Positions 1 through 3,603 of a DNA stretch of 5,655 nt are shown in pieces. Source of the stretch: Thermoplasmata archaeon (GTDB taxonomy: Archaea > Thermoplasmatota > Thermoplasmata > RBG-16-68-12); the NCBI GenBank assembly GCA_021788795.1, contig JAJYKG010000149.1:1-5655 (forward strand), given 5' to 3'. Position numbers and translations under genes: made by a program. Position 1 is the stretch's first letter. Every line of letters begins with the position of its first letter. The notes under the pieces were generated by a model that was not told the origin of the DNA, made no database searches, and saw only the letters and a list, made by a program, of their open reading frames with translations.

Positions 1-228
1 GGCGATCCACCACGTTGTTCTCGAGCAGATGTAAGCGCCGAGGATAATCGACAGAACAAAGAAGGCGATCGCGCTTCTAAGCACTGTCCTTTCTTCCATC
101 TCGTTGTGGACGATAACGCCGCCTATACCGACCGATTCCGCCGAATCGAGGCCACGTTTGTAATCGTAGTACTCGTTGAACATGTTGACCGCCGCCTGGA
201 TCAGCACCGAAGCGAGCAACATGGTTAC
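1..228 (-). other. Internal segment of a MenA-type (UbiA family) prenyltransferase gene
   Basis: Residues 48-122 of the frame starting at 366 read like the interior of 1,4-dihydroxy-2-naphthoate polyprenyltransferase, the membrane enzyme that attaches the isoprenoid tail in menaquinone synthesis. The first prenyl-diphosphate/Mg motif is visible: N61, N64, D68, G72 and D74 in NMFNEYYDYKRGLD, followed by ESVGIGG and a further hydrophobic helix ending TTWWIA. The wording resembles the Bacillus-type MenA (my recollection of the family, not a search). The family's N-terminal LRP-type first helix is absent, so this is an internal piece without its own start. GC is 122 of 228 bases (about 53%), clearly below the rest of the window. 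The segment is probably foreign to the permease gene it is joined to. Confidence 0.75.
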
Positions 229-366
229 GAACAGGAGGAAGTCGAACGAAATGATCGCGACGATCGACACGAGGGAGAACGCGACCCGCTTGATGAGGTA
301 CTTCCCGTAGTTGCTCAAGCGGCGCTTCTCCCGAGGCGACGGGGCGGCGGGAGGCGGGGCGGTCAT
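1..366 (-). CDS. Chimeric partial ORF: DppB-like ABC permease N-terminus joined to MenA-like segment
   Basis: The frame is open from ATG at 366 to the left edge (122 codons, no stop). Residues 1-22 are a proline-rich, basic cytoplasmic tail. Residues 23-46 (YLIKRVAFSLVSIV...FLLF) match the first transmembrane helix of DppB-type peptide permeases, which form the membrane pore with a DppC partner. In that family FLLF is normally followed by an R-x-x-P-G-D-P stretch. Here it continues instead as VTMLLASVLIQ and the MenA/UbiA motif NMFNEYYDYKRG, so the product cannot be a normal permease. Its position just downstream of a peptide-binding protein on the same strand fits the permease half only. GGGGGAAG ends four bases before the ATG and is a weak ribosome site; GTG at 462 is an in-frame alternative start. 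I see a fused frame; that it is an assembly chimera or a recombination product is inference. Confidence 0.75.
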   Translation of the reverse strand, partial: MTAPPPAAPSPREKRRLSNYGKYLIKRVAFSLVSIVAIISFDFLLFVTMLLASVLIQAAVNMFNEYYDYKRGLDSAESVGIGGVIVHNEMEERTVLRSAIAFFVLSIILGAYICSRTTWWIA

Positions 367-446
367 GGGGCTTCCCCCGCCCGCGCGTCCGACGGGCGGC
401 GGAGGCGCGCTCGGGCCGGTCTGGTGGGCCGAGGACTCCCCCTCAT
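363..446 (-). CDS. Possible 27-residue small ORF overlapping the permease start
   Basis: ATG at 446 to TGA at 363-365 encodes 27 residues rich in Arg, Pro and Ala. Its TGA overlaps the permease ATG as ATGA, and its ATG overlaps the stop of another small ORF at 443-478, also as ATGA. This arrangement would suit translational coupling from binding protein to permease. The composition is not protein-like beyond what GC-rich DNA gives by chance, so it may simply be leader sequence. Confidence 0.2.
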   Translation of the reverse strand: MRGSPRPTRPARARLRRPSDARAGEAP

Positions 447-478
447 GGCCGCGCCTTCTCACCTACTCGCCCGTGCAT
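443..478 (-). CDS. Possible 11-residue leader ORF with Shine-Dalgarno
   Basis: MHGRVGEKARP starts at ATG 478 and stops at 443-445. It is preceded by AGGAG elements at 489-499 and GGAGG at 482-486. These are the best ribosome-binding signals in the 162-base gap between the binding-protein stop (529) and the permease start (366). It could let ribosomes enter and reach the permease through two ATGA overlaps. No homolog is recognised; treat it as a candidate only. Confidence 0.2.
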   Translation of the reverse strand: MHGRVGEKARP

Positions 479-528
479 CGTCCTCCGGCTCCTCTCCTTC
501 CGCGGTGGCCGGGTGAGCCCGACGCCGC

Positions 529-2307
529 CTACTCTTTCTTCCTCCTGCGGGAGAGGATGACCACCGCGACCGCGACGACGATGACCGCAACCACCCCGAT
601 GGCGACGTAGAGCGCGTAGTTCGGCGGAGCCGGGGCCGTCGACGGCTGGGCGTTGATGAAGGTCATCCAGTTGGCGCCTCCGAAGGGACCGCCGGGATAC
701 AGGGGGTTGAATCCCGTGAAGCTGTTCGTGTAGACGTTGATGACGGAGGGTACGAACAGAGGAAGGTACGGGAGTTGCTCGTGGAGGATCGTCTGCATCT
801 GGTTCGCGATCGTCGTGACCTGGCTCGTCGAGGAGGCGTTGAGCAGCTGGGCCCAGAGCGCGTCGTACGTCGCGTTGTGGAACCCGCTGTCCGACGTCCC
901 CGTCGCGACCTGGTTCGAGAGGAAGACGCTCAGCAGGTCGGGCACCATGAGGGAGGTCTCGAACCAGTCCCACAGATCCATGTCCTGGTTCATGTTCGGC
1001 CAGATCGTCGACGCCATCGTTCCCGTGTCCTCCGCCTGGACGGTCAGCTTGATGCCGACCGCGCTGAGGTTCTGGGCCATGATCTGCGCCGCGTCGATCT
1101 CGAGCGCGTCCCCGCTCGGGACCAGGACGGTGTACGACAGCGCCGTCCCGTTCGAGGACACGCGGACGCCGCCGGCGCCGTAGTTGTACCCCGCGGCGGT
1201 CAACATCTGGTTCGCCAGGGAGGGGTTGTACGCGTAGCCGGAGATGTTCGCGTCGAAGTACGCGTCGTTCGGCATCAGGACGGTGTTCAGCTGCTCCGCG
1301 TAGCCGTGGAAGACCGTCTGCGTGATGTACGGGAGGTTGACCGCGTGGGCGAGTGCCTGCCTCACCGCGACGTCCTTCAGCGTCGGGTTCCCGTGCCCGG
1401 ACGGATCGACGTTGATCGCGAGGTAGAAGTACTCGATGCCGGGGCTCGTGGTCACGATGAAGTTGCTGTTGTTCTGGAACGCCGACACCGCGGCGGGGAG
1501 GATGCCCGACAGCCCATCAATCTGCCGGGCCTGCAGGGCCGACGTCGCCGAACTCTCGCTCGAGAACTCCGTGAAGATGAGGGTCGTGAGCGTGGGCTCC
1601 ATCGAGGGGATGAAGAAGCGCGGATTCTTCTGGAGCGTCGCGTACTGGTTCACGACGTACTGCGTGATGACGTAGGGGCCGTCTCCGACGAAGTACTGCG
1701 AGCCGGTGCTGTTGTACCCCGGATACGTCGACGGATCGATCTTGCCGTAGACGTGGGCCGGCACGATGAACACGATCGCGGCGAACCACAGCCAGAGCGA
1801 GCCGGTGAAGGTGATCTGGACCACGCTCGAGCTGAGCGCCGTGACGTTCTGCACCGCCGCGACATCGGGCTCGATGAAGCTGTAGTTCTGCGCCGCGATG
1901 TTGTAGCTATAGACCACGTCCTGGGAGGTGACCGGGACCCCGTCCGACCACACGGCGTTCGGGTCGAGATGGAAGATGACCGTGTGGTTGGCGTAGTTCA
2001 CCGTCCACGTGGACGCGAGCGCCGGGGTGACGGCCGTCGTCTGGTCGTTGTAGTGCACCAGCGGCAGGAGCGTGTTGAAGTTGATCCATCCGCTCAGCTC
2101 GGAATAGGTGGTGAACGGGTTCAGGGTGTCGATGTAGGTCCCGAACCAGCCCGACCGGAACGTCAGATTCTGGCCCGTGCTCGATGCATGAACCCCGCCC
2201 ACCACACCGATCCGCTGACTTGTCAGTTCGGCCAAGGCGGCCGATGATGCAACCGCGAGCGCGGACGCGAGCACGATCGACAGCACCTGGAGTAAGAACC
2301 CCCTCAC
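529..2307 (-). CDS. ABC transporter solute-binding protein, family 5 (peptide/nickel/oligosaccharide type), membrane anchored
   Basis: This extracellular binding protein would capture a peptide or similar solute and deliver it to a DppB/DppC-type permease. Numbered from GTG at 2307 (592 residues): signal/anchor helix 1-27; bacterial SBP family 5 core about 45-555 with WSDG near 120, the VGDGPY...LQKNPRF block near 207-231 and VRQALAHAV near 315; Pro/Ala linker; C-terminal transmembrane helix about 565-585 ending SRRRKKE. It has no cysteine, so it is not a lipoprotein, and it carries eleven N-x-S/T sequons, fitting an archaeal surface protein held by its C-terminus. The frame stays open upstream to GTG 2373, but GTG 2307 is preferred: GAGGGTGA ends four bases before it, the signal helix begins at once, and the likely promoter lies between the two candidates. 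The next gene on the strand is the truncated permease. The substrate cannot be told from sequence. Confidence 0.93.
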   Translation of the reverse strand: MRGFLLQVLSIVLASALAVASSAALAELTSQRIGVVGGVHASSTGQNLTFRSGWFGTYIDTLNPFTTYSELSGWINFNTLLPLVHYNDQTTAVTPALASTWTVNYANHTVIFHLDPNAVWSDGVPVTSQDVVYSYNIAAQNYSFIEPDVAAVQNVTALSSSVVQITFTGSLWLWFAAIVFIVPAHVYGKIDPSTYPGYNSTGSQYFVGDGPYVITQYVVNQYATLQKNPRFFIPSMEPTLTTLIFTEFSSESSATSALQARQIDGLSGILPAAVSAFQNNSNFIVTTSPGIEYFYLAINVDPSGHGNPTLKDVAVRQALAHAVNLPYITQTVFHGYAEQLNTVLMPNDAYFDANISGYAYNPSLANQMLTAAGYNYGAGGVRVSSNGTALSYTVLVPSGDALEIDAAQIMAQNLSAVGIKLTVQAEDTGTMASTIWPNMNQDMDLWDWFETSLMVPDLLSVFLSNQVATGTSDSGFHNATYDALWAQLLNASSTSQVTTIANQMQTILHEQLPYLPLFVPSVINVYTNSFTGFNPLYPGGPFGGANWMTFINAQPSTAPAPPNYALYVAIGVVAVIVVAVAVVILSRRRKKE

Positions 2308-2311
2308 GATT

Positions 2312-2319
2312 TCACCCTC
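2312..2319 (-). promoter_or_regulatory. Ribosome binding site deciding the GTG start of the binding protein
   Basis: GAGGGTGA on the minus strand matches the 16S anti-Shine-Dalgarno complement GGAGGTGA in all but one base and stands four bases before GTG 2307. No comparable signal precedes the longer GTG candidate at 2373. Confidence 0.6.
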
Positions 2320-2337
2320 GTGGAGGGCATCGGCCTT

Positions 2338-2354
2338 GAGCTTAAGCTCTTTTT
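2338..2354 (-). promoter_or_regulatory. Archaeal promoter (BRE/TATA) of the binding-protein gene, within a palindrome
   Basis: On the minus strand AAAAA (2354-2350, BRE-like) is followed by GAGCTTAAGCTC (2349-2338), a perfect 12-bp palindrome whose CTTAAG core resembles the boxes at 2785-2790 and 3447-3453. The core centre is about 36 bases from GTG 2307, so initiation about 26 bases downstream would leave a leader of only some ten bases. Flanking arms GGCTTGAGC (2364-2356) and GCTCAAGGCC (2341-2332) can also pair, with one bulged base. The palindromic box may double as an operator; this is inference. Confidence 0.5.
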
Positions 2355-2433
2355 GGCTCAAGCCTCGATGCACGGTCGCGGGCCGTCAGGAATTCGGGCT
2401 CCCTACCATTTCACATCGGCGAAACTACGCGGG

Positions 2434-2445
2434 TCGCAGCTGCGA
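2434..2445. repeat. 12-bp perfect palindrome
   Basis: TCGCAGCTGCGA is self-complementary. With flanking GGG and TCC it extends to 18 bases including one G-T pair (2431-2448). It lies about 90 bases upstream of the binding-protein TATA box and could be an operator for a dimeric regulator, or chance in GC-rich DNA. Confidence 0.4.
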
Positions 2446-2562
2446 TCCTCGTGTCAAGAGGCCCTCAGCTCCGCGGTGCCGAACGTGCGCACGTCCCCGC
2501 CCGGGATGCCGGCCCCGCCGAGCGCGTCCCCCGCGACGCCGGATGGTGGCTCGCATCTCTGT

Positions 2563-2583
2563 CAGGGTGGGACGATGACCCTG
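2563..2583. other. Small hairpin, CAGGGT / ACCCTG
   Basis: Six-base arms at 2563-2568 and 2578-2583 enclose a nine-base loop. There is no T-run after it, so it is not an obvious terminator. It stands just before the larger inverted repeat and could belong to the same structured transcript. Confidence 0.3.
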
Positions 2584-2596
2584 TCGCCTTCGACCG

Positions 2597-2700
2597 GTGA
2601 ACCGGAACGCTCGAGTGCGCGGAGGGACAAGGGCCTCCTTGCCGTCTGGGGATCCGATGGACTACACCGAGTACGTTTCGCACGTGTCGTTCCGGTTCAC
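2597..2700. repeat. 13-bp perfect inverted repeat, 78-base spacer; candidate structured RNA or element remnant
   Basis: GTGAACCGGAACG (2597-2609) is the exact reverse complement of CGTTCCGGTTCAC (2688-2700). Inside, GTGCG (2615-2619) pairs with CGCAC (2679-2683), and CAAGG (2628-2632) with CCTTG (2637-2641) around a four-base loop, or alternatively GGAGG (2621-2625) with CCTCC (2634-2638). The nested pairing suggests a folded RNA of about 105 bases. Terminal inverted repeats of a tiny mobile element are the alternative. No known RNA family was recognised, and no clear promoter for it was found. Confidence 0.4.
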
Positions 2701-2710
2701 GGGATCCGAT
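2649..2710. repeat. 10-bp direct repeat GGGATCCGAT
   Basis: Copies lie at 2649-2658 and 2701-2710, 52 bases apart from start to start. The second copy directly abuts the right arm of the 13-bp inverted repeat. This may be part of the same element or a coincidence. Confidence 0.35.
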
Positions 2711-2752
2711 ACGGACCTCCGCCGGACCACGATCCGCCTCGTACGCCGATAA
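2657..2752 (+). CDS. Doubtful 31-residue ORF
   Basis: ATG 2657 to TAA 2750-2752 encodes MDYTEYVSHVSFRFTGSDTD and eleven more residues. Its residue mix is less GC-biased than neighbouring chance frames, which makes it look somewhat protein-like. However, there is no ribosome site close by, no recognised family, and it covers the right arm of the 13-bp inverted repeat. It could be a small gene or a decayed fragment. Confidence 0.15.
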   Translation: MDYTEYVSHVSFRFTGSDTDLRRTTIRLVRR

Positions 2753-2778
2753 TTCGAGGAGCCGCATTTACGGCGTCG

Positions 2779-2790
2779 CAAACCTTTAAG
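2779..2790 (+). promoter_or_regulatory. Archaeal promoter of the 55-residue membrane protein
   Basis: CAAA (BRE-like) is followed by CCTTTAAG. The box centre is about 33 bases before ATG 2820, so a start site some 25 bases downstream of the box would leave roughly eight untranslated bases. No Shine-Dalgarno sequence stands before the ATG, which fits a nearly leaderless transcript. Confidence 0.6.
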
Positions 2791-2819
2791 GGGACGAGGA
2801 CATCGAGGCGCCCTGCCCC

Positions 2820-2987
2820 ATGGCCCGGATCCCCTTGTCCCTCATCGTCGGATTCGTCGTGCCGCTCGTGCTCATTATCATCAACCTGGCGCTCGGCTAC
2901 GGCGGCATCCTGGCCTTCATCTTCCTGGTGGTCTGGCTGGGGCTCGCGGTCTTCCTCATCGTCCCGGAGGACAAGGGCACGACCTAG
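2820..2987 (+). CDS. Small two-helix membrane protein, 55 residues, function unknown
   Basis: Sequence begins MARIPLSLIV and ends VPEDKGTT. Two hydrophobic helices, about residues 5-25 and 29-47, are split by a short NLALGYGG turn. The single basic residue R3 and the acidic/basic tail PEDK suggest a helical hairpin with both ends on the same side of the membrane. The helix pattern and a well-placed promoter 33 bases upstream make this a likely real gene despite its length. Its TAG shares CTAG with the stop of the minus-strand PRC gene, so the two genes converge with a four-base overlap and no room for a terminator. I recognise no family; it could be a small membrane partner protein or a stress-related hydrophobic peptide. 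Confidence 0.75.
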   Translation: MARIPLSLIVGFVVPLVLIIINLALGYGGILAFIFLVVWLGLAVFLIVPEDKGTT

Positions 2988-3382
2988 GCGCCCTCGACCT
3001 CGTCCCCGCCGACCTTGAGCTCCACCCATTCGTCGATCAGGCGCACGTCCTCGAGGACCACGGTCACCATCTCGCCGCTCTCGTCCTCCACGATGAGGGA
3101 ATCGAGGGTGTCCTCACCCTCCACCGTGTCCCGGACCACGCCGACGAACTCCCCCTCGTCGTCCACGACGTTCAGGCCGGACAGGAGCTCCACGAGCGAC
3201 CCCTTCAGGTTCACCTTGTCCGAGACGGACCCGAGGTGGCGCCGGCCGAGGCGGAGGAGACCCGCAGAGCCCTCGCCGAGGACCAGGGCGTTCTCCTCTT
3301 CCGCGGACACGTAGCCGAGTTCAATCCCGTCCGTGTCCACGACCGCCATCCCGACCAGGGACTGTCCCCTGCGCGTCGCCAA
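2984..3382 (-). CDS. Tandem PRC-barrel-like protein, 132 residues
   Basis: The protein has two copies of a small beta-barrel motif: G11..VVD16..G19...G23 and G69..VVD74..G77...G81, exactly 58 residues apart, each followed by beta-strand-rich sequence. This is the pattern of PRC-barrel domains, best known from photosynthetic reaction-centre H subunits and RimM, and common in archaea as small stand-alone proteins. Some archaeal PRC-barrel proteins (CdpB type) act in cell division with SepF; whether this one does is unknown. It is strongly acidic, with no signal or membrane helix, so cytoplasmic. The start is TTG at 3382, chosen because GGGAGGT lies seven bases before it; ATG at residue 12 would cut into the first motif. 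It diverges from the zinc-ribbon gene and converges with the 55-residue membrane protein. Confidence 0.85.
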   Translation of the reverse strand: MATRRGQSLVGMAVVDTDGIELGYVSAEEENALVLGEGSAGLLRLGRRHLGSVSDKVNLKGSLVELLSGLNVVDDEGEFVGVVRDTVEGEDTLDSLIVEDESGEMVTVVLEDVRLIDEWVELKVGGDEVEGA

Positions 3383-3389
3383 ACCGCCG

Positions 3390-3396
3390 ACCTCCC
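3390..3396 (-). promoter_or_regulatory. Shine-Dalgarno supporting a TTG start
   Basis: GGGAGGT on the minus strand is separated by seven bases from TTG 3382. This strong site decides for the unusual TTG start over the internal ATG at 3349. Confidence 0.7.
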
Positions 3397-3446
3397 GAGA
3401 CCGCCCCGCAGGACGGTCGGGCCGGGCGCCGATGCGGGCGCGCCTA

Positions 3447-3459
3447 CTTGAAGCTTTTC
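3447..3459 (-). promoter_or_regulatory. Archaeal promoter of the PRC-barrel gene
   Basis: Minus strand GAAAA (3459-3455) followed by G and CTTCAAG (3453-3447) matches the AAA + CTTNAAG layout of the other promoters in the window. Initiation about 25 bases downstream would give a leader of some 45 bases carrying the Shine-Dalgarno site. Confidence 0.45.
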
Positions 3460-3502
3460 GGGAGGATGCGGGCTCTCGCGCCCCGGAGCCAGGGAGGATG
3501 CG
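3460..3502. repeat. 11-bp direct repeat GGGAGGATGCG in the divergent control region
   Basis: Copies lie at 3460-3470 and 3492-3502, 32 bases from start to start, close to three helical turns. The first copy abuts the BRE of the PRC promoter. Same-face spacing suggests binding sites for a regulator, but no protein is known for them. Confidence 0.5.
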
Positions 3503-3510
3503 CCTCCCTG
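3490..3510. other. Hairpin CAGGGAGG-ATGCG-CCTCCCTG
   Basis: Perfect 8-bp arms (3490-3497 and 3503-3510) enclose a five-base loop. It contains the second copy of the 11-bp direct repeat. It could be an operator half-site pair or the terminator of an unseen transcript, though it lacks a T-run. Confidence 0.45.
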
Positions 3511-3517
3511 TTATCGT

Positions 3518-3531
3518 CCTCGATATCGAGG
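3518..3531. promoter_or_regulatory. 14-bp perfect palindrome, probable operator
   Basis: CCTCGATATCGAGG is fully self-complementary and ends six bases before the TATA-like box at 3538. Just upstream of BRE/TATA is a common place for archaeal activators or repressors that bind as dimers. The regulator is unknown. Confidence 0.5.
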
Positions 3532-3537
3532 TCGCTT

Positions 3538-3545
3538 CTTTTATA
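3538..3545 (+). promoter_or_regulatory. TATA-box promoter of the zinc-ribbon gene
   Basis: TTTTATAC is the most AT-rich stretch in the region and stands about 62 bases before GTG 3604, giving a leader near 36 bases with a Shine-Dalgarno site. Read on the minus strand it is TATAAAA, so it might instead serve the PRC gene with a leader of about 130 bases; the plus direction is preferred by spacing. Confidence 0.5.
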
Positions 3546-3588
3546 CCGGAATCCCGGCCATCGCGCCGCCCGTCCTCCCGTACTCACC

Positions 3589-3594
3589 GGAGGG
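3589..3594 (+). promoter_or_regulatory. Shine-Dalgarno of the zinc-ribbon gene
   Basis: GGAGGG ends nine bases before GTG 3604 and fifteen before ATG 3610. The spacing favours the GTG start. Confidence 0.5.
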
Positions 3595-3603
3595 CATCCG
3601 GTC

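Larger units (their letters stand above)
2308..2819. other. Long intergenic region between divergent genes
   Basis: About 510 bases lie between the binding-protein start (minus) and the 55-residue membrane protein (plus). Longer open frames here are Arg/Pro/Ser-rich and lack domain-like sequence. What can be seen is two promoters at the ends, palindromes near 2434 and 2484 (CGTGCGCACG, 2484-2493), a hairpin at 2563-2583, a 13-bp inverted repeat at 2597-2700, a 10-bp direct repeat and a doubtful 31-codon ORF. No tRNA TPsiC-like element, RNase P or SRP RNA core motif was recognised. Confidence 0.7.

Noticed and set aside
106..516. 136-codon plus-strand frame at the left edge
   Set aside because: The minus strand here encodes recognisable permease and MenA sequence; the plus frame is low-complexity Arg/Gly/Ala.
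775..2247. 490-codon open frame on the plus strand
   Set aside because: It lies opposite the binding-protein gene, is full of Arg, Val and Asp, and has no domain; it is a shadow of a GC-rich gene.
2371..2373. Longer GTG start of the binding protein
   Set aside because: It has no Shine-Dalgarno site, would add a charged 22-residue stretch before the signal helix, and lies upstream of the likely promoter.
2560..2705. tRNA, SRP or RNase P RNA in the intergenic region
   Set aside because: No TPsiC-like GTTCGA motif, SRP loop GGAAG core or RNase P conserved core was found, so only an unnamed structured element can be claimed.
2465..2767. 100-codon minus-strand frame
   Set aside because: Its composition is that of chance translation (Ser, Arg, Pro, His), with no ribosome site, and it covers the inverted repeat.
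2320..3018. 232-codon plus-strand frame across the intergenic region
   Set aside because: It ends in Ser/Arg/Pro runs in a shifted frame over the 55-residue membrane protein and shows no domain.
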